Source: JBOFDP01 sp051647125 (GTDB lineage Bacteria; Bacteroidota; Bacteroidia; Chitinophagales; Chitinophagaceae). From it: a stretch of 10,110 nucleotides of DNA. The position numbers and the translations under genes were made by a program. The stretch lies in contig JBOFDP010000096.1 in assembly GCA_051647125.1 (NCBI GenBank), positions 1 through 10,110 on the forward strand. The letters run 5' to 3'. Shown piece after piece: positions 1 to 7,770 of the stretch (positions are counted from its first letter, which is position 1; every line of letters starts with the position of its first letter). The notes beneath the pieces are model-generated. The model was not told the origin of the DNA. It saw nothing but the letters and a program-made list of their open reading frames with translations, and made no database searches.

Positions 1-819
1 TACATAAACTCAGAAAATGTGGCTAAAAAGGATAAATTTCATTATGTAGAGTTTAATGATTTGGGGTATAAAATGATAGTACTTGGGAGTTTCCTTGACA
101 GCAAAATTTTAAGCTCTACAGAGGTATTCTGGGAAAAAGAAAAGGAGGCAGAAAAAATTAATATTTTATCAAAACAAATGAAAGAACAAAATGGGGGATA
201 TTTTATTATCAATACTGCTTATTTTTCTCTAATACCAGACTCATTTTTTAGTGAAAAACTACTTAGAGAATATCTTTTTATACATAAAAATAATTTTGAT
301 ACCAAAAAATTTATCCCTTACTGTGATGCTTGGAAAAAAGAAAAATTATTCCTTACTTATGCGATGCCTAATTATTTGTTAGACATACTTAGCAATACCC
401 CTAATACACAAGTATATCATAGGTTTACTTCTTTAAATTATATTATATGTAAAAAACAATTGGCACAAGGAAAAACAATTTTCTTATATATACAAAAAGA
501 CCAATTTTTATTGTTGGCAATGGACAATTATCATTTACTTTTTGCAGAAGAATATCAGTATATAGAAAGTACGGATGTTGTTTATAAAATTTTATCTCTA
601 CGTAGTTTCTTGCAATGGGAAGATATGAATGTCAATTGTTATGTCTTATTTTTTGATAAAATTAATAAAGAATTTGCAGATTTATTATTATCCTATAAGT
701 TTACTCTGATAGTTCCAAATCCGGAATATATCGCACAAAGCTTTGGATTGTCTTTTAAAGAAAATCCAGAGTTGTATAATTTTTTTATTTTATTTTTTCT
801 TGCCACATGCGAATTATAA
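1..819 (+). CDS. DUF3822 family protein, 5' end probably outside the window
   Basis: This looks like a member of the Bacteroidota-restricted DUF3822 family, whose function is unknown. The support is the central stretch NTAYFSLIPDSFF, which matches the family's 'LVP..LF' signature, and the pattern HLLFAEEYQYIESTDVVYKIL, equivalent to the conserved 'L.N.F.y...eD..Y..L' segment. The position directly upstream of rsmD also fits. No signal peptide or membrane segment is evident, so the product is probably cytoplasmic. The frame is open from base 1. The first usable start inside the window is GTG at 19, giving 266 aa, close to the usual family length. ATG at 17 is in another frame and soon meets a stop. 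The true start may therefore be GTG 19 or lie upstream. The last 13 bases overlap rsmD, suggesting translational coupling. Family assignment is from pattern memory, not from a search. Confidence 0.72.
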   Translation, partial: YINSENVAKKDKFHYVEFNDLGYKMIVLGSFLDSKILSSTEVFWEKEKEAEKINILSKQMKEQNGGYFIINTAYFSLIPDSFFSEKLLREYLFIHKNNFDTKKFIPYCDAWKKEKLFLTYAMPNYLLDILSNTPNTQVYHRFTSLNYIICKKQLAQGKTIFLYIQKDQFLLLAMDNYHLLFAEEYQYIESTDVVYKILSLRSFLQWEDMNVNCYVLFFDKINKEFADLLLSYKFTLIVPNPEYIAQSFGLSFKENPELYNFFILFFLATCEL

Positions 820-1340
820 ATGGAAAATATGGAGGAAGGATTTTTAATTTAAATATTTCATCCAAAACAAGACCAACAAGTAATTTTGCAAAAGAAGCAT
901 TGTTTAATATTTTAAATAATGATATTAATTTTTGCGATATTTATGCCTTGGATTTATTTGCAGGTATAGGGAGTATTGGATTTGAGTTCTCGTCCTTAGG
1001 AGTGTTAGAGGTAAAAATGATAGATGAAAGTAGGTCATCTATTGAAATACTTAGAAAAATATCCCAAATATTAAAAACCCAAAATGTAAAAATTGAGAAA
1101 TCGGAGGTTTTTAAATTTTTAGAAAAAAATACGATAAAATATAATATTATATTTGCAGACCCTCCATACAATTTTAAGCATAATCATCTACTAATAAATA
1201 CTATTTTAAAAAAAGAGGTATTATCATATCAGGGTGTATTTGTTTTAGAACATTATAAAAAATATTCTTTCCAGAATATATCAGGTTTTGTAGAGGTACG
1301 TAATTATGGAGATTCTTCTTTTTCTTTTTTTAAAAAATAA
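807..1340 (+). CDS. rsmD: 16S rRNA (guanine(966)-N(2))-methyltransferase RsmD
   Basis: RsmD transfers a methyl group from S-adenosylmethionine to N2 of G966 in 16S rRNA of the small subunit. The 177 aa product is slightly shorter than most homologues (about 180-200 aa). It begins with the family signature RIINGKYGGR (residues 2-11) and has RPT at 22-24. The SAM-binding motif LDLFAGIGSIG is at 48-58, an acidic residue ending the next strand is at D73, and the catalytic DPPY motif of amino-methyltransferases is at 118-121. ATG 807 lies inside the end of the DUF3822 gene, a 13 bp overlap, and places the N-terminal RIING motif exactly where the family has it. The stop is 3 bp before the next gene. 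Nothing essential appears to be missing. Confidence 0.95.
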   Translation: MRIINGKYGGRIFNLNISSKTRPTSNFAKEALFNILNNDINFCDIYALDLFAGIGSIGFEFSSLGVLEVKMIDESRSSIEILRKISQILKTQNVKIEKSEVFKFLEKNTIKYNIIFADPPYNFKHNHLLINTILKKEVLSYQGVFVLEHYKKYSFQNISGFVEVRNYGDSSFSFFKK

Positions 1341-1343
1341 AAA

Positions 1344-1922
1344 ATGGAAAAAAAAATACTACGTAATATATATTTATCAAAAAGAAGAAATATACCTCTT
1401 GAAGAAAAAAAAAGGTTGGAAAAAAAAATCTTTTTACTTTTTCAAACTCTTACATTTAAGGTTCCCGTTAAAGCTTTCCTTTCTTATCGTTTTATTCAAG
1501 AAAAAAATGAAATAGATATTTCTTTAATAGAAAATTATATGGAAAAAAAGTTTGAGAAAATAAAAAAATGTTATCCTGTAGTCTCATTATCGAATAAAAA
1601 ATTGGAAACTATTTCGGTGAATAAAGATACTCTTTTTTGTAAAAACTATTGGAACATAGAAGAACCTATAAATGGAATATTTATAGATAAAAAATATTTA
1701 GATGTTATCTTTACACCCATGCTTATCTTTGATAAGGATGGATTTCGGGTAGGATATGGAAAAGGAATGTATGATAAGTTGTTTAGTACGTGTAAAAAAA
1801 ATGTATTGAAAATAGGGTTTTGTTGTTTTGAACCAATTCAGAAAATAGATAATTTACAACCCTATGATGTGTCTTTGGATATAATTATTACTCCTGAAAA
1901 AATTTTTAGAATTAAAGTCTAG
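1344..1922 (+). CDS. 5-formyltetrahydrofolate cyclo-ligase (methenyltetrahydrofolate synthetase)
   Basis: This enzyme converts 5-formyltetrahydrofolate and ATP to 5,10-methenyltetrahydrofolate, returning the inhibitory storage folate to the one-carbon pool in the cytoplasm. The 192 aa length is normal for the family. The N-terminus carries the basic K/R pattern of the ATP-binding region (SKRR, 12-15). A WNIEEP segment is at 103-108, followed by the DVIFTP strand (120-125). The glycine-rich signature GFRVGYGKGMYDK is at 133-145, and the C-terminal PYDVSLD...IITP block is at 173-184. The start lies 3 bp after rsmD. The first 29 codons contain three separate runs of nine A residues, so this region is prone to slippage, but the frame is intact as given. 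E. coli names for this activity are ygfA/fau; no symbol is assigned because the genus is unknown. Confidence 0.93.
   Translation: MEKKILRNIYLSKRRNIPLEEKKRLEKKIFLLFQTLTFKVPVKAFLSYRFIQEKNEIDISLIENYMEKKFEKIKKCYPVVSLSNKKLETISVNKDTLFCKNYWNIEEPINGIFIDKKYLDVIFTPMLIFDKDGFRVGYGKGMYDKLFSTCKKNVLKIGFCCFEPIQKIDNLQPYDVSLDIIITPEKIFRIKV
1348..1428 (+). repeat. Three A9 homopolymer tracts in the first 29 codons of the cyclo-ligase gene
   Basis: Runs of exactly nine A residues occur at 1348-1356, 1405-1413 and 1420-1428, encoding Lys/Glu-rich stretches near the N-terminus. Such tracts are known sites of polymerase and transcriptional slippage in AT-rich bacteria. Here they may simply reflect strong AT bias in Lys codons, since AAA is the dominant Lys codon across the window. 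Confidence 0.8.
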
Positions 1923-1930
1923 TAAGATTT

Positions 1931-3019
1931 ATGAATGTTATAAAAAAATTTGTATTATTTCCTTTTGCTGTTTTGTTTAGTTGCATAGTGCGTATAAGAC
2001 ACTTTTTGTATAATAAAAAAATATTCTCTTCTGTAGAATTTAATTTACCTGTAATTTGTGTTGGTAATTTAGCATTGGGAGGGACAGGAAAAAGCCCTAT
2101 GATAGAGTATTTAGTTAATTTATTAAAAGACAATTTTGCTATAGCATCATTAAGTCGAGGATATAAAAGAAAAACAGAAGGATATTTGATGGTTTCCGAA
2201 AAGTCTTCTGCTGTAGAAGTGGGAGATGAACCTTTTTGGTTGAAAATTAAGCATCCAGATATTGCTGTTGTGGTTTGTGAAGATAGGGTAAAAGCAGTTC
2301 CTTTCCTCTTGTATGATTATCCTTTTACAGAGGTACTTTTGTTGGATGATGCTTTTCAACATCGTGCTATTAAAGCAGGCTTAAATATGGTACTTTCTGA
2401 TTACAAACGATTATATTACAATGATTATTGTGTGCCATATGGTACGTTAAGAGATGTTCGAAGTGCTATCCATAGAGCGAATATTATTATAGTAACAAAA
2501 TGTCCTAATGAATTATCTGTGCAAGAAAAAAAATCTATTATAAAACATATTTTTCCGGAAGCCCAGCAACAAGTTTTTTTTACCTATATAGAATACGGAA
2601 ACCCTTATCATATTTTGGATACAAAAAAAAAGATAAAGCTTAAAAATGATTTATCTATTATTCTTATTACAGGGATAGCTAACCCTACAACATTGATACA
2701 TTATTTAGCTCAAAAAACTAAAAAAATAGAGCATATTAAATTCAAAGATCATCATCTTTTTTCTGTAGAAGATTTTCTACATATTATAGAAAAGTTTGAT
2801 GCTATTAAAGGTAAAAAAATACTTTTTACAACAGAAAAAGATGCCGTAAGACTCATGAAATTTAAACAATACTGGAAGCAACTTGCAATATATGTTATTC
2901 CTATACAGGTTAAATTTCTATTTAATGAAAAAGAAAATTTTAATCATATTGTATTAAACTATATTAAACAATACCAACAATTTTATGAACTTGAAAAGCA
3001 AGCAGAACAAAAAATATAA
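1931..3019 (+). CDS. lpxK: Tetraacyldisaccharide 4'-kinase LpxK (lipid A biosynthesis)
   Basis: LpxK phosphorylates the 4' position of tetraacyldisaccharide 1-phosphate to give lipid IVA, at the cytoplasmic face of the inner membrane. The 362 aa product has a hydrophobic N-terminal helix (about 5-24) that fits the membrane anchor of the family. A Walker A loop follows (GNLALGGTGKSP, 45-56), then SRGYKRK at 75-81. The GDEP motif at 98-101 places an Asp where the catalytic Asp of characterised LpxK sits. The Walker B-like LLLDDAFQH is at 136-144, VPYGTLRD at 168-175, the DHH motif at 273-275 and TTEKDAVR at 300-307. ATG 1931 is 8 bp after the cyclo-ligase stop. The 3' end overlaps the RNase R gene by 35 bp. 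All motifs expected for an active enzyme are present. Confidence 0.95.
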   Translation: MNVIKKFVLFPFAVLFSCIVRIRHFLYNKKIFSSVEFNLPVICVGNLALGGTGKSPMIEYLVNLLKDNFAIASLSRGYKRKTEGYLMVSEKSSAVEVGDEPFWLKIKHPDIAVVVCEDRVKAVPFLLYDYPFTEVLLLDDAFQHRAIKAGLNMVLSDYKRLYYNDYCVPYGTLRDVRSAIHRANIIIVTKCPNELSVQEKKSIIKHIFPEAQQQVFFTYIEYGNPYHILDTKKKIKLKNDLSIILITGIANPTTLIHYLAQKTKKIEHIKFKDHHLFSVEDFLHIIEKFDAIKGKKILFTTEKDAVRLMKFKQYWKQLAIYVIPIQVKFLFNEKENFNHIVLNYIKQYQQFYELEKQAEQKI

Positions 3020-4988
3020 ACCTAATTTTTCAGAAAAAAAAGTACCTCCTAAAAAAGTAATATTTACAGATAAAATAGTACAAGGGATTATACAAATTAA
3101 TCAGTTTGGGAAAGGATTCGTATCATCTGCAGGATATACAAAAGATATAGAAATATCATCTCGTAACTTAAATACAGCCTTGAATGGAGATACGGTAAAA
3201 GTAAAAATAGCTACTTCTTTAGGGAACAATAATCGAATACAAGGAAAAGTAGACGAGGTGATTACTCGTAAGCAAAATCATTTTATTGGGAAGTTGGTAT
3301 TTCAGCGTAAAAAAATATTGTTTTTTCCAGAATCGTCATATCGTATTCCTATTTTTTTAGTAGAAAGAAGTAGTCTTCCATTAAAGATAGATAATAATGA
3401 GTTGATAGTTGTAGAGTTTAAGAGATGGGCAAAAAATGAAAAGCCAATGTGTTATTTTTTGCATACCTGTGCAAACTGGTCAAAAACCAAAATCGCATAT
3501 CAAAAAATTTTAATGGCACAAGGTTTTGGTACAGAATTTTCAGATGCTGTTATGCAAGAAGCAGAAACTTTTCACAAAAAACAATTTTTTAAGATTGAGA
3601 AAAAAAGAAAAGATTTTAGAGAGTTTACTACCTTTACAATAGATCCCGATGATGCTAAAGATTTTGATGATGCAATTTCTTTTAAAAAAATTGAAAAAAA
3701 TCTTTTTGAAATAGGAGTTCATATTGCAGATGTTACACACTTTGTAAAAGAAAATTCAGCCATTAATGAACATGCAGAACAAACTACCACATCGGTGTAT
3801 CTTCCGGGTAAAGTCATACCCATGCTTCCAGAAATATTATCTAATAATATTTGTTCTTTAGTCCCCTATGAAGATAGATTTTGTTTTGCAGCAATCTTTC
3901 AGATTACAGAACAAGGAATTATAAAAAAGGTAGATTTTTCTAAAACTTGTATCTCGTCCAATCGTCGATTTACTTACAACGAAGTACAGTGTATTATTGA
4001 CACAAAAGAAGGAGATTTTAAGGAAGAGATTTTATCTCTTTATGAAATTACCCAGCATCTTAGAAAACAAAGAATGAAACATGGAGCTATTAATTTTTCT
4101 TCTCAAGACCTACAAATTAAACTAGATGAAAATTTTTACCCTACAGCGGTTATACAGAAAGAAAGCTCTACCTCTCATGAGCTTGTGGAAGAATTGATGC
4201 TTTTGGCAAATAGAGAAGTAGCAAAATTTGTACATGAGAAAATAAATAAAGAGTTGTATTTTCCATTTCGAATACATGATCAACCGGATGAATCAAAGCT
4301 TGATGTCTTTATACAATTTGCTAAACAAAAAGGTTATAAGATTTTAAAAAATACACCTCAGGAAATTAGTGATTCTTTTAATAAAATGTTGCAAGAATCT
4401 AAAGGAAAACCAGAGTGTTCTGTATTACAGACTATAGGTATACGGAGTATGGCAAAGGCTCAATATGATATAAAAAACATAGGCCATTTTGGATTAGGAT
4501 TTCCTTATTATTGTCATTTTACTTCACCTATTCGACGTTATCCTGATGTTATTGTACATCGTATTTTAGAGAGTATTTTAGAGGATAAATATAAATCAGA
4601 AAAAGAGCTAAAAAAACAATGTTTAATATGTAATGATAGAGAAAGGGCAGCTATGGAATGTGAAAGGGCAGCTATAAAATATAAGATTATAGAGTTTATA
4701 CAAAGTAAGATTGGAGAAGAATTTGAGGCTATTGTTTGTGGTGTAAGTAGTAGTGGATTTTGGGCAGAAAGTTTATTATACCGTGCGGAAGGTTTTGTAA
4801 GTAAAGAAAATTTTGATTCTAAAAATAACTTTGTCTTTATGGAAAAAGAATTTATGTTATACAACAAATCCTCTAACGAAAAAATACAAATGGGAGATAA
4901 AATAAAAGTTAAACTTATAAATGCCTCTTTGGAAACATTAAAAGTTGATTATCTTTGGGTTAAAGAATTGAGAAATAAAAATAGATAG
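2985..4988 (+). CDS. rnr: Ribonuclease R (RNB/S1 3'-5' exoribonuclease)
   Basis: RNase R is a processive 3'-to-5' hydrolytic exoribonuclease that degrades structured RNA in the cytoplasm. The 667 aa product starts with a Lys-rich tail (1-30), then a cold-shock domain (about 30-76, with FGKGFV and GDTVKV) and a second, diverged one (about 98-150). The RNB domain spans about 210-530, and a C-terminal S1 domain about 575-655. The catalytic metal-binding cluster DPDDAKDFDDA is at 220-230, and the conserved HFTSPIRRYPD motif is at 511-521. It lacks the N-terminal helix-turn-helix domain of the E. coli enzyme and is somewhat short for the family. ATG 2985 lies inside the end of lpxK (35 bp overlap). 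No upstream start exists in this frame after the TAA at 2955, and no Met occurs again until residue 155, so the start is well supported. Confidence 0.95.
   Translation: MNLKSKQNKKYKPNFSEKKVPPKKVIFTDKIVQGIIQINQFGKGFVSSAGYTKDIEISSRNLNTALNGDTVKVKIATSLGNNNRIQGKVDEVITRKQNHFIGKLVFQRKKILFFPESSYRIPIFLVERSSLPLKIDNNELIVVEFKRWAKNEKPMCYFLHTCANWSKTKIAYQKILMAQGFGTEFSDAVMQEAETFHKKQFFKIEKKRKDFREFTTFTIDPDDAKDFDDAISFKKIEKNLFEIGVHIADVTHFVKENSAINEHAEQTTTSVYLPGKVIPMLPEILSNNICSLVPYEDRFCFAAIFQITEQGIIKKVDFSKTCISSNRRFTYNEVQCIIDTKEGDFKEEILSLYEITQHLRKQRMKHGAINFSSQDLQIKLDENFYPTAVIQKESSTSHELVEELMLLANREVAKFVHEKINKELYFPFRIHDQPDESKLDVFIQFAKQKGYKILKNTPQEISDSFNKMLQESKGKPECSVLQTIGIRSMAKAQYDIKNIGHFGLGFPYYCHFTSPIRRYPDVIVHRILESILEDKYKSEKELKKQCLICNDRERAAMECERAAIKYKIIEFIQSKIGEEFEAIVCGVSSSGFWAESLLYRAEGFVSKENFDSKNNFVFMEKEFMLYNKSSNEKIQMGDKIKVKLINASLETLKVDYLWVKELRNKNR
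4641..4675 (+). repeat. 14 bp direct repeat with 21 bp period inside rnr
   Basis: GAAAGGGCAGCTAT occurs at 4641-4654 and again, identically, at 4662-4675. The two copies are in frame and encode successive seven-residue units, ERAAMEC and ERAAIKY (553-566), within the conserved helix between the RNB and S1 domains. The family normally has two Glu-Arg pairs spaced like this, so the repeat is mainly a protein-level pattern with unusually exact codon agreement. Confidence 0.75.
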
Positions 4989-4992
4989 TTTT

Positions 4993-5967
4993 ATGTACAA
5001 TTATAAAGAATTGGTACAGCAATTTAATGAGTATTTGAAAAAAAATCGTTTGCCCAATAGTTCAATATTTTACCCTTTATATCACCCTGCGCAGGAAACT
5101 CTTTTTTTGGACGCTAAGCGTATACGTCCTGTTTTAGCATTAATGGCGTATGAGCTTATAAAACCTTTAGAAGAAGAAATTTGGCAAGTGGGTTTGGCAA
5201 TCGAAATATTTCATAATTTCACTTTAGTGCATGATGATATTATGGATGATGCACCTCTGCGTCGTGGTTCGCCTACGGTTTTTGCTAAACATGGTAATAA
5301 TCAATCTATTTTAATAGGGGATGTGATGCTTATTTTAGCTTATCGTTCTTTGGAAGCACTGACTCCGGAGAAACTATATACCGTATATCCTATATTTAAT
5401 AAAACAGCACAAGAGGTATGTGAAGGGCAATTTTTGGATATGGCTTTTGAAAATCGACATGATATTACTCTAGATGAGTATATAGAAATGATTAGATTGA
5501 AAACTTCAGTTTCTCTTGGTGCAAGCTTAGAGATTGGAGTAGCTTTAGCAGGAACAAACATGGAAAATAGAAAAAAACTTTATGGAATAGGTTTAAATAT
5601 GGGTATTATTTTTCAGATTTATGACGATTATTTAGATGTTTTTGGGAAACAAGAAAAAACAGGAAAACAAATAGGAGGAGACATTCTTGCCAATAAAAAA
5701 ACTTTTCTTTTACTTAAATCTTTAGAACTTGCAGATAATTCTATAAAAGTTAAAATACAATCTTTATTACAAAAACCTCCTTCTCATGAAAAAATCCAGG
5801 AGATGATTAAAATATTTAAAGAATTGGAAGTAGATAAGGCTATTCTTAAGCTACACAAAGAATATACTGAAAATATATTCAATTTATTGAACACATTGGA
5901 TATAGAAGAAACAAGAAAAAAACCTTTACAAGAGCTAACAGGTTATTTATTTACAAGAGAAAAGTAA
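4993..5967 (+). CDS. Trans-polyprenyl diphosphate synthase (polyprenyl synthetase family)
   Basis: Enzymes of this family condense isopentenyl diphosphate with allylic diphosphates to give C15, C20 or longer prenyl chains used for quinones, carotenoids or lipid carriers. The 324 aa product has the KRIRP motif at 42-46, the first Asp-rich motif DDIMD at 81-85 followed by LRRG (89-92), GQ..D at 145-149, and the second Asp-rich motif DDYLD at 211-215 followed by GGDI and KKT (228-237). The first Asp motif has no two-residue insertion. The residue five before it is Phe (F76) and that four before it is Thr (T77), a pattern described for type I geranylgeranyl diphosphate synthases, so a C20 product is possible but not proven. 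The product is expected to be soluble. ATG 4993 is 4 bp after the rnr stop. Family certain; chain length inferred. Confidence 0.93.
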   Translation: MYNYKELVQQFNEYLKKNRLPNSSIFYPLYHPAQETLFLDAKRIRPVLALMAYELIKPLEEEIWQVGLAIEIFHNFTLVHDDIMDDAPLRRGSPTVFAKHGNNQSILIGDVMLILAYRSLEALTPEKLYTVYPIFNKTAQEVCEGQFLDMAFENRHDITLDEYIEMIRLKTSVSLGASLEIGVALAGTNMENRKKLYGIGLNMGIIFQIYDDYLDVFGKQEKTGKQIGGDILANKKTFLLLKSLELADNSIKVKIQSLLQKPPSHEKIQEMIKIFKELEVDKAILKLHKEYTENIFNLLNTLDIEETRKKPLQELTGYLFTREK

Positions 5968-5972
5968 AATAT

Positions 5973-7346
5973 ATGATGATAATTTTAAAATTTCTTTTAG
6001 AGAAAAAATATACTTTTCTCGCATTTATTGCATTGTTATATATTTTAAGATTATTGTTTTTATATAGTGGCTATTTGCAATATGCCCCATGGTTAAGCAA
6101 TGGCGATGTTTCTCATGTATACCTTCTTGGTTTAGATTCTTTTTTGACAGGAGAATATCCTTATTTTGGTCCTGATATTTCGTATATGAACACTATGTTG
6201 CCTGGTGGATTGCAAGGTCTTTTAATCGCACTACCGTTATATGTTTTTCCACATCCATTTTCTCCTTATTTGTTTATATTTCTTATTTCTACAATTGCAT
6301 TTTTATACTTGTCTTATTATTGCAGTTTGTTGTTTAAAAATTTATCTCCTTATTTTATTTATGCCTTTATCGCTTTTCTCCCTTTTGGTATTAATACAGG
6401 AATGAATGTTGTGAATCCTGCATATTTATTAGTTTTATCTGTTCCTTTCTTTTTTTCTATAATAGAATTATTAAATATTTATCCTATTAAAAAAATACAC
6501 CCAATTGCACGATTTTTTTGGATAGGATTTACTATTGGCTGTGGTATACAACTCAATACATCTACTCTATTTTTAATAGTCATTACGAGTCTTGTTTTGA
6601 TAGTTTGTTTAATAAAAAAATATTATTCTATTAAACAATGGTTGTGTTATAGCTCTGTGTTATTCCTAAGTTTTTTTATGGGTATTATTAGTTTAATCCC
6701 TACGTTATATCACTATGGAATAGATGTTTTATTTGTACAAAAAGAGAATATATTTTTTTCCTTTAAAAAACTAAATACCATTTTTCCTGCTATTTTTGAT
6801 TTTTGGTTTTTAGCGGGATATGATGCAAATAAAGGACCTATAGAAAATAGGTTCAGAATGTTATTACAAAATAAACAATATATCTCCTTAATTTTTTTTC
6901 TATTAGTACAAATAATAGGATATATTATTTTGGTAGGTACCGCATTATGGGTTTTTATTAAAAGAAAAATATTTTTTGTTGGTGCAACCAAAAAATTGAC
7001 CTTATACTTATTTATTTTATTTGTAGTATATACATGTATTTTAATGTTTTCTAAAGAAAAACATAGATTCCATTATTTGCATCCATTTTTTCTATTGGCA
7101 GTTTTGTGGATGTTGCACATTTTTTCTTCTATAAAAGACAAAATACATATAAAAATATACCCAATTGTAGGTTGGTTTGCTATTCTTTTTTGTTATTATA
7201 TTTGTGTGCTTTATGTGAATAAAGAAAATAAATACCCACATTATTATAATAGAGAAAAAGCCTTCAATGCCTTACAAAAAAAAGAGGCTTCTTTATTTGA
7301 AACATATAGATATTTGGAGTATAAAAACCAACCTAAAAAACGATAG
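5973..7346 (+). CDS. Polytopic membrane protein, GT-C-type glycosyltransferase-like
   Basis: I do not recognise a named family. The 457 aa product is very hydrophobic, with about ten or eleven predicted membrane spans (roughly 14-33, 82-121 in two passes, 126-168 in two, 180-245 in three, 303-330, 342-360, 367-385 and 396-415). The loop after span 1 has Asp at 45 and His at 48, then GEYPYFGP at 60-67 and a PGG at 77-79. This resembles the acidic first extracytoplasmic loop and 'G.yP..Gp...PG' region of GT39/ArnT-like GT-C enzymes, which use polyprenyl-phosphate sugars. HRFHYLHPF at 364-372 fits the 'HYl.p..P' segment of such proteins. The C-terminus (about 416-457) is charged and soluble. It lies 5 bp after the polyprenyl synthase and directly abuts the thioesterase gene. 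A second ATG at 5976 is an equal start choice. GT-C is an inference from topology and motifs. Confidence 0.6.
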   Translation: MMIILKFLLEKKYTFLAFIALLYILRLLFLYSGYLQYAPWLSNGDVSHVYLLGLDSFLTGEYPYFGPDISYMNTMLPGGLQGLLIALPLYVFPHPFSPYLFIFLISTIAFLYLSYYCSLLFKNLSPYFIYAFIAFLPFGINTGMNVVNPAYLLVLSVPFFFSIIELLNIYPIKKIHPIARFFWIGFTIGCGIQLNTSTLFLIVITSLVLIVCLIKKYYSIKQWLCYSSVLFLSFFMGIISLIPTLYHYGIDVLFVQKENIFFSFKKLNTIFPAIFDFWFLAGYDANKGPIENRFRMLLQNKQYISLIFFLLVQIIGYIILVGTALWVFIKRKIFFVGATKKLTLYLFILFVVYTCILMFSKEKHRFHYLHPFFLLAVLWMLHIFSSIKDKIHIKIYPIVGWFAILFCYYICVLYVNKENKYPHYYNREKAFNALQKKEASLFETYRYLEYKNQPKKR

Positions 7347-7751
7347 ATGCATATCTTACAATTTAGAACAGTCTATGCTGATACTGACAAAATGGGTGTA
7401 ATGTACCATGGCAATTATGCTCGTTATTTGGAAATAGCTCGTGTAGAATATATTCGTAGCTTGGGTATAAGCTATGCCGAAATAGAACAACAAGGCGTAA
7501 TGCTACCTGTAATAGAATGGCATGCACAGTTTTTAAGACCCGCTGTGTATGATGAAATATTAACCATAAAAACCACCTTAAAAGAGATTGTACATCAATC
7601 TAAGATTATGTTTATTTCGGAAGTTTATAATGAAAAAAACAAATGTATTTTAAAGGCAGAAGTTACCCTTTGTTATATGGATACTAATACTAAAAAAGCC
7701 ATAAAAGCACCTACTTGGCTTCAAGAAAAGATAGAGACAAATTTTATATAA
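7347..7751 (+). CDS. Acyl-CoA thioesterase, hotdog fold, YbgC/4-hydroxybenzoyl-CoA thioesterase family
   Basis: The product is predicted to hydrolyse acyl-CoA thioesters in the cytoplasm. The 134 aa length is typical of single-domain hotdog thioesterases. The N-terminal signature YADTDKMGVMYHGNYARY (10-27) contains the catalytic Asp (D14) of the YbgC/4-HBT class together with the conserved His (H21). It continues into the long hotdog helix EIARVEYIRSLG and into LPVIEWHAQFLRPAVYDE (53-70), which is typical of the family. The ATG immediately follows the TAG of the membrane protein with no gap, so translation is probably coupled. In Bacteroidota, YbgC-like genes occur outside the tol-pal cluster, and no tol-pal genes are visible here, so the substrate cannot be told from context. 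Confidence 0.92.
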   Translation: MHILQFRTVYADTDKMGVMYHGNYARYLEIARVEYIRSLGISYAEIEQQGVMLPVIEWHAQFLRPAVYDEILTIKTTLKEIVHQSKIMFISEVYNEKNKCILKAEVTLCYMDTNTKKAIKAPTWLQEKIETNFI

Positions 7752-7770
7752 CAAAGATTTAAAAAAATAT

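Noticed and set aside
17..49. ATG at 17 as the start of the first gene
   Set aside because: It is in a different frame from the DUF3822 protein and hits a TAG after ten codons.
1306..1515. 69-codon open frame overlapping rsmD and the cyclo-ligase gene
   Set aside because: It is a Lys/Phe/Leu-rich shadow frame produced by poly-A and poly-T stretches, overlapping two well-supported genes.
4538..4867. 109-codon open frame on the minus strand
   Set aside because: It lies opposite the conserved end of the RNB domain and the S1 domain of rnr, is Ser/Leu/Ile-rich and matches no family I know; an antisense shadow.
5981..5992. 12 bp palindrome AATTTTAAAATT as a possible operator or terminator
   Set aside because: It lies within the start of the membrane protein gene, is pure A/T, and is expected by chance at this composition.
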